Positions 9,863-18,542 are shown, counted from the stretch's first letter. The stretch is 64,000 nt of DNA from Fischerella sp. PCC 9431 (GCF_000447295.1 NZ_KE650771.1:1885004-1949003); one strand, 5' to 3'. Notes: a model not told the origin generated them from the sequence alone. Numbers and translations: made by a program.

Positions 9863-10207
9863 TTAATTTTGAATTGTTGTGACCATCGACTCTTGACTCA
9901 TTAATGGTTGTGCTGACCGCAGTACTACATCCAGCAACCCCGGAAACAATTTTTCTAAATCTTCTCGCCTGAGTGAATTTATGTGTTGTGTTCCCTCTTT
10001 GCGAGTCCAGACCACGCCAGACTCTCTTAAGATTTTAAAATGGTTGGACATAGTAGACTTGGCGATCGCAAAATCAAAGTCAGCGCAGCATTGCTCTCCT
10101 TTTACTGCCAACTGCCGCACAACTTCTAACCGCACAGGATCGCCTAAAGCATACAACACTCCTGCTAATGATATATGTTTTTGTTCTGGGTGATACAGCA
10201 ATCTCAT
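9863..10207 (-). CDS. ArsR-family transcriptional regulator
   Basis: This is a small winged-helix repressor of 114 aa. The core [17 protein letters not shown] starts the first helices, and [20 protein letters not shown] is the recognition helix and turn. The wing follows ([13 protein letters not shown]). No metal site of the SmtB/ArsR CxC type is seen, but two adjacent Cys (40 and 41, in GEQCCADF) lie just before the recognition helix and could act as a thiol switch; that is inference. It is divergent from trxA across an 80-bp gap containing a 9+3+9 inverted repeat, so control of itself and of the detoxification genes is the natural model. Confidence 0.88.
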   Translation of the reverse strand: MRLLYHPEQKHISLAGVLYALGDPVRLEVVRQLAVKGEQCCADFDFAIAKSTMSNHFKILRESGVVWTRKEGTQHINSLRREDLEKLFPGLLDVVLRSAQPLMSQESMVTTIQN

Positions 10208-10242
10208 ACTTGCACAATCGCATAAATTAGACTATATTTTAT

Positions 10243-10263
10243 TTATTCGATTTTATCGAATAA
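10243..10263. promoter_or_regulatory. Inverted repeat, likely ArsR-type operator
   Basis: TTATTCGAT-TTT-ATCGAATAA is a perfect 9-bp inverted repeat with a 3-bp spacer. It sits 35 bp downstream (in + coordinates) of the regulator start and 23 bp upstream of the trxA ATG. Its AT-rich dyad form matches operators of ArsR-family repressors. Confidence 0.7.
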
Positions 10264-10286
10264 TTGAATTAAATAGGAGGGCAAGA

Positions 10287-10610
10287 ATGTCATCCATTAC
10301 TAATGTGACAGAAGCCACATTCAAACAAGAAGTCCTGGAAAGTGATACGCCCGTATTAGTGGACTTTTGGGCGCCGTGGTGTGGTCCTTGTCGCATGGTG
10401 GCTCCCGTGGTAGACGAAGTGGCTGCTGAATACGTGGGACAGGTAAAAGTGGTCAAGCTGAATACAGATCAAAATCCCACTGTTGCCAGTCATTATGGGA
10501 TTCGTAGCATTCCCACGCTCATGGTATTTAAAGGCGGTCGGCAAGTCGATACGGTTGTGGGCGCCGTGCCAAAAACAACCCTAGCTAAAACTCTAGCACA
10601 GTATCTGTAA
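10287..10610 (+). CDS. trxA: Thioredoxin (WCGPC)
   Basis: This is a small dithiol oxidoreductase of 107 aa that reduces protein disulfides in the cytoplasm. The active site WCGPC lies at residues 31-35 within [17 protein letters not shown]. The cis-Pro loop is [15 protein letters not shown]. The length and motif order are those of canonical bacterial thioredoxin. ATG 10287 is preceded by a good Shine-Dalgarno (TAGGAGGGCAAG). It heads the run of redox genes (thioredoxin, glutathione transferase, Old Yellow Enzyme, nitroreductase) and is divergent from the ArsR-type gene, so it is probably an inducible accessory thioredoxin rather than the housekeeping one. Symbol by family. Confidence 0.95.
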   Translation: MSSITNVTEATFKQEVLESDTPVLVDFWAPWCGPCRMVAPVVDEVAAEYVGQVKVVKLNTDQNPTVASHYGIRSIPTLMVFKGGRQVDTVVGAVPKTTLAKTLAQYL

Positions 10611-10625
10611 TCAAGGTTGCAGCAA

Positions 10626-10644
10626 GGTAGGCGATTTGCCCACC
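10626..10644 (+). terminator. Hairpin after trxA
   Basis: GGTAGGC-GATTT-GCCCACC forms a short stem with one mismatch about 15 bp after the trxA stop. There is no clear U-run. It may be a weak terminator or a copy of a common GGTGGGC-type cyanobacterial hairpin. Confidence 0.35.
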
Positions 10645-10864
10645 CTATCTGACTAGAGAAAGGGGAATCAACTGTGGGGAATGGGGAAAATAGGTAGTTG
10701 GTAATAGGAAATGGGGTATGGTAGTGAATTCTTTCCAATCACTAATTGCCAATTATAAATTACCTATTCCCTACTTTATCAATGGTGCTGCTTTAGGTGT
10801 AGATGGTGGTGTGATTAGATCAATTATTTAGCAGTAAAAGCACAGCAAAATCGGAGGAGAATTC

Positions 10865-11569
10865 ATGATTGAACTTTACTATTGGACAACACCCAACGGT
10901 CATAAAATTACGATGTTCCTAGAGGAAGCCGAACTTCCTTACACGATTATTCCTGTAAATATAGGTGCAGGTGATCAGTTTAAACCAGAATTTCTGAAGA
11001 TTGCACCCAATAACCGCATTCCTGCAATTATTGATCGCGAACCTGCTGATGGTGGTGAGCCGATTTCAGTGTTTGAATCTGGAGCAATTTTGCTGTATTT
11101 GGCAGAAAAAACTGGAAAATTGATTTCAAATAATATACGCGATCGCACTGAAGTGCTGCAATGGTTATTTTGGCAGATGGGAGGTTTAGGACCAATGGCG
11201 GGTCAAAATCACCACTTCAGCCAATACGCACCAGAAAAAATTCCCTACGCCATCAACCGTTATGTGAATGAAACAGCAAGATTATACGCAGTGCTGAATA
11301 AACGGTTAGGCGATCGCTCTTTTGTCGCTGGTAATAACTATTCAATTGCTGATATCGCCATTTATCCGTGGATTGTTCCTTATGAACGCCAAAGTCAAAA
11401 ACTAGAAGATTTTCCCCACCTCAAGCGCTGGTTTGAAACAATTCAAGCACGTCCAGCGACTATCTGCGCCTACGAAAAAGCAGAAGCATTCAAAAATCAG
11501 ACCCTTGATGTAGAAAAATCTCGGTCATTTTTGTTTAATCAATCAGCGCAAACAGTACAACCTTCTTGA
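10865..11569 (+). CDS. yfcG: Nu-class glutathione S-transferase (YfcG-like)
   Basis: This is a 234-aa glutathione transferase and disulfide-bond reductase. The N-terminal thioredoxin-like domain opens with MIELYYWTTPNGHKIT. The TPNG segment supplies the Thr/Asn pair that binds glutathione in E. coli YfcG in place of a catalytic Tyr, Ser or Cys. PNNRIPAI (cis-Pro) and ADGGEPISVFESGAIL (Glu-Ser binding the glutathione gamma-glutamyl group) follow, then an all-helical C-terminal domain (WLFWQMGGLGPMAGQNHHF). Similarity to YfcG runs over the full length. ATG 10865 has GGAGGAG upstream. It probably belongs to the redox cluster, although 254 bp separate it from trxA. Confidence 0.9.
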   Translation: MIELYYWTTPNGHKITMFLEEAELPYTIIPVNIGAGDQFKPEFLKIAPNNRIPAIIDREPADGGEPISVFESGAILLYLAEKTGKLISNNIRDRTEVLQWLFWQMGGLGPMAGQNHHFSQYAPEKIPYAINRYVNETARLYAVLNKRLGDRSFVAGNNYSIADIAIYPWIVPYERQSQKLEDFPHLKRWFETIQARPATICAYEKAEAFKNQTLDVEKSRSFLFNQSAQTVQPS

Positions 11570-11671
11570 TAAATTCAAGCTAGACGGTTATGTGATAAAT
11601 CACACACCGGGGAGTGAAAATATAATTCCTCCTACACCCCTTTTTCAAACTAGAATTTTGGGAAAAATTTC

Positions 11672-12766
11672 ATGAACGAAAATATCAATTTATTCACCCC
11701 ATACCAAATGGGTAATTTAGAATTGCCCAATCGTATCATTATGGCTCCCCTGACACGTAATCGTGCAGGCGAGGGAAACGTACCATACGAACTCAATGCA
11801 GAATATTACGCTCAACGTGCGACTGCGGGGCTAATTATTAGTGAAGCAACCCAGATTTCACCCCAAGGACAAGGGTATCCTTATACACCGGGTATTCACT
11901 CATCTGAACAAATAGCGGGTTGGAAGTTGGTTACAAATGCAGTGCATGAGCAGGGAGGAAGAATATTTCTACAACTGTGGCACGTTGGGCGCATTTCTCA
12001 CCCTGATTTGCAACCAGATGGAGCCTTACCTTTAGCACCATCTGCGATCGCACCCAAAGGAGAAGCATCAACCTATGAGGGAATGAAACCCTTTGTCACA
12101 CCTCGTGCTTTGGAAACTTGGGAAATTCCAGAAATTGTAGAACAATATCGCCAAGGTGCAGCCAATGCTCTTGCTGCTGGATTTGATGGTGTGGAAATTC
12201 ACGCAGCCAATGGTTATTTAATAGACCAATTTCTCCGAGATGGTACTAATCACCGTACAGACAAGTATGGTGGTTCTATAGAGAATCGTGTCAGACTGCT
12301 GCTAGAAGTGACACAAGCAATCACTGGTGTATGGGATAGTAAACAGGTAGGAGTGCGACTTTCTCCTAGTGGTACATTTAACGACATGCATGATTCTAAC
12401 CCAGTGGAAACTTTTGGTTATGCAGCCCAAGCACTCAATCAGTTTGATCTAGCATATCTGCATATCTATGAAGCAACAGAAGCAGACGTCAGACACGGGA
12501 CAACAGTAGTACCTACTAGCCTTCTTCGGCAAAAGTATCAAGGTACACTCATGGTCAATGGTGATTATACTTTAGAAAGAGGCAATGCTGTCTTGGCAAC
12601 AGGAGAAGCTGACTTAGTAGCTTTTGGCAGATTGTTTATATCTAATCCTGACTTACCCCGACGCTTTGCCCTAAATGCACCCTTGAATCAGCCCGACCCA
12701 TCTACATTTTATGGTGGTGGAGAGCATGGATACATCGATTACCCAACATTGCAACAAATACACTAA
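11672..12766 (+). CDS. Old Yellow Enzyme-family ene-reductase (NemA-like)
   Basis: This is an FMN-dependent NAD(P)H ene-reductase of 364 aa that reduces activated C=C bonds (enals, enones, maleimides) and some nitro compounds. It is a TIM barrel, beginning LFTPYQMGNLELPNRIIMAP with TRNRA after the first strand. EIHAANGYLIDQFLRDG (near 175-190) carries the His/Asn pair that binds the substrate carbonyl, and the signature NHRTDKYGGSIENRVR follows. LVAFGRLFISNPDLPRR is the C-terminal FMN-phosphate motif. It lies 100 bp after the glutathione transferase on the same strand. This pairing with glutathione transferase and nitroreductase suggests joint removal of electrophiles. Confidence 0.93.
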   Translation: MNENINLFTPYQMGNLELPNRIIMAPLTRNRAGEGNVPYELNAEYYAQRATAGLIISEATQISPQGQGYPYTPGIHSSEQIAGWKLVTNAVHEQGGRIFLQLWHVGRISHPDLQPDGALPLAPSAIAPKGEASTYEGMKPFVTPRALETWEIPEIVEQYRQGAANALAAGFDGVEIHAANGYLIDQFLRDGTNHRTDKYGGSIENRVRLLLEVTQAITGVWDSKQVGVRLSPSGTFNDMHDSNPVETFGYAAQALNQFDLAYLHIYEATEADVRHGTTVVPTSLLRQKYQGTLMVNGDYTLERGNAVLATGEADLVAFGRLFISNPDLPRRFALNAPLNQPDPSTFYGGGEHGYIDYPTLQQIH

Positions 12767-12824
12767 ATCCCAATTTCTCAAACATGATTTTTGCAAAGAC
12801 GCATTTGTTAATCGTGTCTTTACC

Positions 12825-12840
12825 CAACTGACATCAGTTG
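12825..12840. promoter_or_regulatory. Palindrome upstream of the nitroreductase
   Basis: CAACTGA-CA-TCAGTTG is a perfect 7-bp inverted repeat in the 132-bp gap between the ene-reductase stop and the nitroreductase start, 58 bp before the ATG. It could be an operator or part of a terminator; no U-run follows. It does not resemble the TTATTCGAT dyad upstream of trxA. Confidence 0.4.
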
Positions 12841-12898
12841 TCATTTAATATTCTGGTGTCAATCAAGCACGCATTCGTCAAATCAGAGGGAAATTCCG

Positions 12899-13579
12899 AT
12901 GAATCCAATTACTCAAGAATTGAACTTAGCAACTCAACCTCTAGATGTACCAAGTGCTATTCTCCAACGTCGTTCCATCAAGACTTTTAAAACAGACCCC
13001 ATCGCTCCAGAACTGCTGAGACAATTAGTAGAGTTAACAGTTGCAGCACCTAGTAGCTATAACATTCAGGACTGGCGGATTATCTTAGTACAAGATCAGG
13101 CGCAAAAAGCCGCCTTGTCAGAAGCAGCTTGGAATCAAAAACAAGTTTTGGAAGCACCTGTAACTTTTGTCTTTGCAGCAGATGCAAAAGGTGGAGAAAA
13201 AGACTTGACACCGATTTACGAACAAGGTTTACAAAGCGGTGCTTGGGCAGAAAGTGTAGTTAACTACTTTAAAACAGCCATTCCCCAACACCAAACAAGT
13301 CTGGGAGACAAGCAACGAGAATATGCTATTAAAGATGCTATGATTGCTGCAACCCACTTAGTATTAGCAGCAGAAAGTTTAGGCTTGTCCACCTGCTTTA
13401 TGAATGGTTGGATTGAGGATAAAGTTAAAGCAGTCATCGGTGCTGCGGATGATCCTGATTTAGCGATCGCAGTTTTAGTACCTGTAGGATATCCAGCAGA
13501 ACCACGTCTCAATCCTGGCCGTTTGCCATTTTCCTACAATGTCTTTGTAGATAGACTCGGAAACCCTTATCAAGCTTAG
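12899..13579 (+). CDS. Nitroreductase-family FMN oxidoreductase
   Basis: This 226-aa FMN-dependent NAD(P)H oxidoreductase is likely to act on quinones or nitro compounds. The N-terminal flavin-phosphate motif is LQRRSIKTFK, where R-R-S contacts FMN. AAPSSYNIQDWRIILVQD supplies the second flavin-binding segment, AESLGLSTCFMNGW lies near 160-175, and LVPVGYPAE is the C-terminal FMN loop. The length is normal for the family. It follows the ene-reductase by 132 bp with a palindrome in between, so it may have its own promoter. It is the last gene of the redox cluster. Confidence 0.9.
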   Translation: MNPITQELNLATQPLDVPSAILQRRSIKTFKTDPIAPELLRQLVELTVAAPSSYNIQDWRIILVQDQAQKAALSEAAWNQKQVLEAPVTFVFAADAKGGEKDLTPIYEQGLQSGAWAESVVNYFKTAIPQHQTSLGDKQREYAIKDAMIAATHLVLAAESLGLSTCFMNGWIEDKVKAVIGAADDPDLAIAVLVPVGYPAEPRLNPGRLPFSYNVFVDRLGNPYQA

Positions 13580-13645
13580 GAAAGTCTTGAATATGAGTTG
13601 TTCTTGGTGTCTTTGTGCCTTGGTGGTGAAAAAATAATTTGTGAA

Positions 13646-13669
13646 ACACTAAGACACTAAGACACTAAG
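13646..13669. repeat. Triplicated octamer ahead of tmk
   Basis: ACACTAAG is repeated three times in tandem, ending three bases before the tmk ATG, so the ribosome-binding region is made of repeat sequence. Confidence 0.7.
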
Positions 13670-13672
13670 AAG

Positions 13673-14305
13673 ATGAATGGCAAATTGATTGTATTTGAAG
13701 GGGTGGAAGGTTGTGGCAAAACAACTCAGATACAACTTTGTAGTGAGTGGTTGCAAAGTCTGGGAATTTCTGTTTTAGTGACCCGTGAACCAGGAGGAAC
13801 TTCTTTAGGCTTGCATTTAAGGCGCTTGTTACTAGAAAAATCACCAGATCAACCAATTGCTGATAGAACAGAATTATTGTTATACGCTGCTGACCGATCG
13901 CAACACGTAGAAGAAGAACTCAGACCAAATCTTGCAGCAGGTAAAACTATACTCTGCGATCGCTACACCGACTCTACTATTGCTTACCAAGGTTATGGTC
14001 GTGGTTTAGACATGAGTTTAATTGATAAACTCAACAGTATTGCTACCAATGGCTTAGAAAGTGATATTACCCTATGGCTTGATCTTGATGCTGAGGTCGG
14101 ATTAGCCCGTAAACGCGGAACATCAACGACTCTAGACCGTATTGAGCAAGAAGCGATCGCTTTTCATCGTCGCATTCAACAAGGATATGCCGAATTAGCT
14201 AAAACCTATCCACACAGAATAGTACGTATAGATGCCAATGCGAATGTAGAAATAGTTCAAAAGCAAATTCAAAAAGTTTTAACTCAGAAGCTAAAAGTAA
14301 TTTAA
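13673..14305 (+). CDS. tmk: Thymidylate kinase
   Basis: dTMP kinase (210 aa) makes dTDP from dTMP and ATP for DNA synthesis. The P-loop is FEGVEGCGKTTQ (residues 8-19). The dTMP-binding DR motif TREPGGTSLG follows, then LLLYAADRSQHVEE and CDRYTDSTIAYQGYGRGL. The lid and C-terminal parts (LDLDAEVGLARKRG) are complete. ATG 13673 follows the octamer repeat directly, with no better start. It is transcribed alone and ends in a strong hairpin at 14347. Confidence 0.96.
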   Translation: MNGKLIVFEGVEGCGKTTQIQLCSEWLQSLGISVLVTREPGGTSLGLHLRRLLLEKSPDQPIADRTELLLYAADRSQHVEEELRPNLAAGKTILCDRYTDSTIAYQGYGRGLDMSLIDKLNSIATNGLESDITLWLDLDAEVGLARKRGTSTTLDRIEQEAIAFHRRIQQGYAELAKTYPHRIVRIDANANVEIVQKQIQKVLTQKLKVI

Positions 14306-14346
14306 TTGAGTATAATAAGAACATAACCCCTAACCCCCTAACCCTA

Positions 14347-14383
14347 ATCCCCATAAGTTCTGTCTTCCAGAATTTATGGGGAT
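14347..14383 (+). terminator. Strong hairpin after tmk
   Basis: A 16-bp stem (ATCCCCATAAGTTCTG paired with CAGAATTTATGGGGAT, one G-U wobble) and a TCTTC loop lie about 40 bp after the tmk stop, followed by TTAAAATTT. This is probably an intrinsic terminator. A run of ACCCCTAACCC-type repeats precedes it. Confidence 0.7.
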
Positions 14384-14409
14384 TTAAAATTTATTACCAG
14401 GTAAATAAG

Positions 14410-14510
14410 GAAAACACGGGAAGAGAAACACAGGAGACACGGGAGACAAGGGGGACAAGGGAGCAGGGAGCAGGTTGCAGGGTGCAGGGAGCAGGGAGCA
14501 GGGAGAATAA
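14410..14510. repeat. G-rich tandem heptamer-like array
   Basis: Imperfect tandem units of the GGGAGAC, GGGACAA and GGGAGCA types repeat between tmk and the convergent catalase gene. The array belongs to the short tandemly repeated repetitive (STRR) class known from filamentous cyanobacteria. Confidence 0.75.
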
Positions 14511-14546
14511 CCAATGCCCAATCCCCAATGCCCCATGCCCGTTAGT

Positions 14547-16037
14547 TCACGCCTCGATGGGTTGAGCAGACGTTGGAATCATGGCTGGATCAATAGTAAT
14601 TCCCAATCCTTCTGCTACACGACGACCGTAATTGACATCTGCTCGGAAGAAATGGCAAAGTTGGCGCATTTGAATATCACTTCTTGCTTGACTCAAACTA
14701 CCCACAATGTTTTGGATCAGACGCTGTTGTTGGTCGGGTGTCATGAGCCGATAGAGATCTCCAGCTTGGGTATAATCGTCATTACCTGCACGGTGATCAT
14801 AGCGATCAACTTTAACATTGCCTAAGTCCAAAGCTGGCTCTGCATAGGCACAATTTTGCTTTGGTGTATCCTCATAGCTGTTGGGTTCATAGTTCGGTGT
14901 ATTACCCCCATTGTTACCCAATGCCATCGCGCCATCACGCTGGTAGTGCATCACCGGACACTTCGGTTGGTTGATGGGTAACTGCTGATAGTTCGCACCG
15001 ATACGATAGCGATGAGCATCGGGATAAGACATAATGCGAGCTTGCAATACTTTGTCGGGAGAGAAGCTAATCCCAGGAACAACGTTAGAAGGAGAAAACG
15101 CCGCCTGCTCAACTTCAGCAAAGTAGTTTTGCGGATTGCGGTTGAGTTCTAGAACACCTACGTCAATTAAGGGATATTCGGAATGCTTCCAAATCTTGGT
15201 CAGATCAAAAGGATTATCCTGGTGTTGTGCTGCCTGTTCTTCAGTCATTACCTGAATGCAGACTCGCCATTTAGGATAGTCGCCACGCGCGATCGCGTCA
15301 AATAAATCACGGGTTGCATGATCTGGATCTTCTCCTTTGACCCGAATTGCTTGTTCTGCGGTAAAGTTTTCAATGCCCTGGATGGTTTTGAAATGGAATT
15401 TGCACCACACTCGTTGACCTTGAGCATTGATCAGGCTGAATGTATGGCTACCATAGCCGTTCATGTGCCGATAGGTTTTGGGAGTACCGCGATCGCTAAA
15501 TAATATTGTTACCTGATGCAAAGCCTCTGGGCTGAGTGACCAGAAATCCCACATGGCGTTGGCATCTTTGTAATTAGTTTGCGGATTGCGCTTTTGTGTA
15601 TGAATGAAATCAGGAAACTTGAGTGGATCACGGATAAAAAAGACTGGTGTATTATTTCCTGCTAAATCCCAGTTGCCTTCTTCGGTATAGAACTTGACTG
15701 CAAAGCCTCTGGGGTCACGTTCGGCATCGGCTGAACCTTTTTCGCCTCCTACAGTAGAAAATCGCAAGAGAACCTGGGTTTGTTTGCCAATCTGGGCAAA
15801 AACTTTGGCTTTACTGTAACGAGTAATATCATGAGTAACAGTGAACGTGCCAAATGCTGCGGCTCCTTTAGCATGAACGACACGCTCAGGAATCCGTTCC
15901 CGGTTAAAGTGAGCTAGTTTTTCCATCAAGTGAAAATCCTGCATCAACACAAGACCATGTTCACCTGCTGTCAAAGAATTTTGGTTATCTGCAACTGGAA
16001 TACCATCGGCCGTTGTCAATGTTTTGGGATCAGCCAT
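14547..16037 (-). CDS. katA: Monofunctional haem catalase
   Basis: This is a small-subunit haem catalase of 496 aa that converts hydrogen peroxide to water and oxygen. The distal His is His55 in [16 protein letters not shown]. The distal Asn lies in [15 protein letters not shown], and [20 protein letters not shown] is the conserved substrate-channel region. The proximal haem ligand Tyr is in [14 protein letters not shown], near residue 337. There is no flavodoxin-like C-terminal extension, so it is not the large-subunit type. ATG 16037 begins the typical N-terminus, ending [18 protein letters not shown]. Monofunctional catalases are less common in cyanobacteria than KatG or Mn-catalase, so horizontal origin is possible. 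Symbol by family only. Confidence 0.95.
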   Translation of the reverse strand: MADPKTLTTADGIPVADNQNSLTAGEHGLVLMQDFHLMEKLAHFNRERIPERVVHAKGAAAFGTFTVTHDITRYSKAKVFAQIGKQTQVLLRFSTVGGEKGSADAERDPRGFAVKFYTEEGNWDLAGNNTPVFFIRDPLKFPDFIHTQKRNPQTNYKDANAMWDFWSLSPEALHQVTILFSDRGTPKTYRHMNGYGSHTFSLINAQGQRVWCKFHFKTIQGIENFTAEQAIRVKGEDPDHATRDLFDAIARGDYPKWRVCIQVMTEEQAAQHQDNPFDLTKIWKHSEYPLIDVGVLELNRNPQNYFAEVEQAAFSPSNVVPGISFSPDKVLQARIMSYPDAHRYRIGANYQQLPINQPKCPVMHYQRDGAMALGNNGGNTPNYEPNSYEDTPKQNCAYAEPALDLGNVKVDRYDHRAGNDDYTQAGDLYRLMTPDQQQRLIQNIVGSLSQARSDIQMRQLCHFFRADVNYGRRVAEGLGITIDPAMIPTSAQPIEA

Positions 16038-16481
16038 GTGGGTGATATCTCCATCAATTTAGTTTAGATGTTGCTGTTTGTGTTCATAAAGCCGAGTTTG
16101 ACTTCATGAATAGTGAGTTATCCATATTCGTTATGAGTTCGCTTTATATTGTAATCGGAATGACTTTGAGTTAATCGACTTGAAAGAGAAATTGCAATGA
16201 ACTGTAATATTGAAACCTCATCTGTCTTGAAAATAGGGAACAGGGAACAGGAAAGAGGTACTTTCATCGCAAGATTCGCGGGATTTTCCCGTGATTGACT
16301 ATCTTGAAAACTGGAGTTTCTTAAGAAGGATGATAGATAAAATTTAGTTTGTCTGCTTTAAAAATGTTTAACCAGTGAAGTTCGGGATTTTACAAACAAA
16401 CTTATGAATTTGTTTTTTTTATAACTCTTCCTATACCCCCACACACTCCCACACCCATTTTCTAGCTAGATGAGGTTTAAT
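16038..16481. other. Catalase upstream region, no gene
   Basis: About 440 bp holds the catalase promoter and then low-complexity sequence. There is a short GGGAACAGGGAACAGG repeat near 16236, a small hairpin CGGGATTTTCCCG at 16279-16291, and a CACACTCCCACACCC-type run near 16440. No open frame looks real. Confidence 0.5.
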
Positions 16482-16727
16482 TCACCGTGGTGTACGTACC
16501 TCATTACGGATAGCTAACTGGGAGATCGCGACTTCTATTTCCTGTCTCACTATCTCCCTGATATCTACAGTCGTAGACACTTGAGATGAAACTGTAGATG
16601 TACCAAGAATATCCCTGAGCAACCTAGCCGCAGTTTGGTTTAGTGACTCATCTTCAGAAGTTTGTAGTGCTGACAGTGCTTGAATTTCGACTTCACTCAA
16701 CCGAAACGAGATGACTTTACTAGGCAT
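16482..16727 (-). CDS. Ribbon-helix-helix-like DNA-binding protein
   Basis: The N-terminal SKVISFRLSEVEIQALSALQ has the short strand plus helix pattern of ribbon-helix-helix repressors, followed by a helix carrying NQTAARLLRDIL. The C-terminal part, about 35 residues, is a Glu/Ile-rich helix that may mediate contacts. The frame extends to ATG 16760 (92 aa), but ATG 16727 (81 aa) starts at the fold and leaves the GTATAC inverted repeat outside the gene; neither start has a Shine-Dalgarno. Such proteins are typical of plasmid copy or partition modules and of antitoxins. It is divergent from the 341-aa gene across a region packed with inverted repeats, so autoregulation is likely. Confidence 0.7.
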   Translation of the reverse strand: MPSKVISFRLSEVEIQALSALQTSEDESLNQTAARLLRDILGTSTVSSQVSTTVDIREIVRQEIEVAISQLAIRNEVRTPR

Positions 16728-16738
16728 TCTGTAGACTG

Positions 16739-16819
16739 ATGTATACGTAGTTGTATACATGGTAAAGTCTTATTTATAAATTGTCTACGTTGTTGTCGAT
16801 AACAATTTGTAGACAATTT
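16739..16819. promoter_or_regulatory. Cluster of inverted repeats, likely operators
   Basis: There are two perfect dyads. ATGTATAC-GTAGTT-GTATACAT lies at 16739-16760. AAATTGTCTAC lies at 16778-16788, with its exact reverse complement at 16809-16819. The second encloses a nested TTGTT/AACAA dyad. GTAGAC also occurs at 16731. The cluster lies between the divergent ribbon-helix-helix and 341-aa genes and suits cooperative repressor binding. Confidence 0.7.
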
Positions 16820-16868
16820 GTATACCATAAAATAGAATAATTAGCGATTTCAAAAAAAAACAACAATT

Positions 16869-17894
16869 ATGGCATTTGCCGAACCAAACCCCAATGAGCC
16901 TACTGATACTAAGTTGCATTCCCTGATGCATGTTGGGCAAGCAGGGGTAGCTGGAGAAGAAGAAAAAACTTCCCCAGACTCCCCAGATCAGTCTCTACAA
17001 GATTCCACAAATTCGCATGAGGCTGCTGCTCCACTTCAAACCCCATCTGCGGACGAGCAAGTTAATCAGAATACTGAAGAAACACAACCAGAAATTGAGG
17101 ATTCAGGAGCGATATTTCAAGCGGTTGGGGTGATTACTGGGGAGGTCAACTTAACTGAAGATGGTAAAAACACTGTTACCATCGGTCGCTCTCAATACCC
17201 ACTTTTCTATGTTCCCCGAAAGCGCAAAGTATTTGAAGCCCTCCAAAAAGAAATCGAAGCAACAGGTAATCGAACTCAACGTCTGGTTGTTTATCCAAAA
17301 GCAATTCATTTTCCACGCAAAGATCAACCACATCGCATTGCTTTTCAGCTAGTTGGCTTTGACAAGGGGCGATTTGAAGAAGCTGTTTCAGCAGAGTTAA
17401 TGGACTTGGAGTTTAAATTCTCAGGACTATGGCAGTTTATTCCTGTTTGTCCTACTCCTTGTATCTCCGTTTTTCGTAACTTTACTCGTGAAAGACTCGA
17501 ATACATTAAGCAAGCCGAGCCTGCCCAAAAGGTAAAATTCATGAAGGCTAGTCATTTGCCTTTGCTTTGGAAGGATGCACCAGTCAGACCCTTTAGATTT
17601 AATCCCAAAGCTCCTAAAGAAGATCAAGGACAACCAGCATTTGTGACTTTGAAGGCGAAATTTCTGCCTGGGCGTGATGTTTTCGGTTTTGTTGCACTAT
17701 TAGCTCCACCCCAAGAAACTCCACCCAGATTTCTCAAAGCATCCAAAAAGGATAAAGCCACTGCCCAGCAAGCATCTCAGAAAGATAAGCCTAGAGTACA
17801 GCAAGTACAGCAGCCAACTCCAAAAAATAATTCTGATGAGCGCAGCAATCGTCAGCAAAAACCAAGCCAAAAACCTATTTTGAAGAAAAAATAA
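16869..17894 (+). CDS. Hypothetical protein with ordered core and charged tails (341 aa)
   Basis: I do not recognise the family. Residues 1-80 are acidic and rich in Glu, Pro, Ser and Gln, so probably disordered. Residues about 82-275 form a core starting IFQAVGVITGEVNLTEDG, with many beta-prone segments (TVTIGRSQYPLFYVP, RLVVYPKAIHFPR, FVTLKAKFLPGRDVFGFVAL) and conserved-looking aromatics. The last 65 residues are Lys/Gln-rich and basic. This layout, with an acid tail, a beta core and a basic tail, suggests a nucleic-acid or scaffold protein, but that is inference. ATG 16869 follows an A-rich stretch with no clear ribosome binding site. The divergent repressor-like gene and shared operators suggest it is the regulated partner. 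Confidence 0.7.
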   Translation: MAFAEPNPNEPTDTKLHSLMHVGQAGVAGEEEKTSPDSPDQSLQDSTNSHEAAAPLQTPSADEQVNQNTEETQPEIEDSGAIFQAVGVITGEVNLTEDGKNTVTIGRSQYPLFYVPRKRKVFEALQKEIEATGNRTQRLVVYPKAIHFPRKDQPHRIAFQLVGFDKGRFEEAVSAELMDLEFKFSGLWQFIPVCPTPCISVFRNFTRERLEYIKQAEPAQKVKFMKASHLPLLWKDAPVRPFRFNPKAPKEDQGQPAFVTLKAKFLPGRDVFGFVALLAPPQETPPRFLKASKKDKATAQQASQKDKPRVQQVQQPTPKNNSDERSNRQQKPSQKPILKKK

Positions 17895-18350
17895 AAAATA
17901 GGATTGTAAAAAACTTGGTATTCAAGATTCGCTCATGGAACAGCAAGGTACTGGATAACTAATAATGGCAGTAAATTTTTCCAACTGCCTAACCAGATTG
18001 CTGAACTAGACCATCACGGCTGTTTCAATACATTCTCATGTGATGCAGTAACCCTTGTGGCTATAAGTTGGTAAATCAGGGACGCAATACCAGATCAATC
18101 AAGATGATTTAAGCAAATCTCGGCAGTAGTTTTGAGATAAGTGAAAAAACAGAAAATGTCAGCAGCAGCACAGTTGAGAATACTGGCTTGAATCATAATG
18201 AGCGATCGCGCTATTTAATTTTATTGTTTGATACAGAATAGAGGGGCTATTCCCCTCAAGCCTATGCAATTGTTATCGTTTAGGATTTAATAGAATATAA
18301 TTTGGTTTTTGAGGAGAAAATCATTCAAGATAATTTAGAATAAGGTCATT

Positions 18351-18405
18351 CGATTTTAGATTTTGAAGAATGGAATTGGCTCTACAGATAAATCTGTGGG
18401 GTTTG
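18351..18405 (+). repeat. Dispersed repeat family A, copy 2
   Basis: GATTTTAGATTTTGAAG is followed by CTACAGAT-AA-ATCTGTGGGG, the best-preserved hairpin core of the three copies. Confidence 0.6.
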
Positions 18406-18430
18406 TACCATCAAAGAAGTATCGATCAAA

Positions 18431-18475
18431 AATACTCGGAATTTGAGTATTTGTATATACCTCAATATCAGGTAT
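18431..18475. promoter_or_regulatory. Two tandem hairpins upstream of the 18.5-kb gene
   Basis: AATACTC-N7-GAGTATT (18431-18451) is followed by ATACCT-N7-AGGTAT (18457-18475). Both stems are perfect and the loops are the same length. They end about 70 bp before the likely ATG at 18543. They may be operator half-sites or a leader structure. Confidence 0.35.
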
Positions 18476-18542
18476 TTATTTAGCTACGATCTGTTTCAAG
18501 CTGTTTGGTGTGTAGGCGAAACAGAAGATGAAGGATATGATT

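Larger units (their letters stand above)
17895..18527. other. Intergenic region with repeat and hairpins
   Basis: These 633 bp carry no supported gene. They hold repeat family A copy 2 (18351-18405) and two consecutive hairpins at 18431-18475 just upstream of the next gene. Composition is AT-rich with a few HIP1 sites. Confidence 0.5.
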
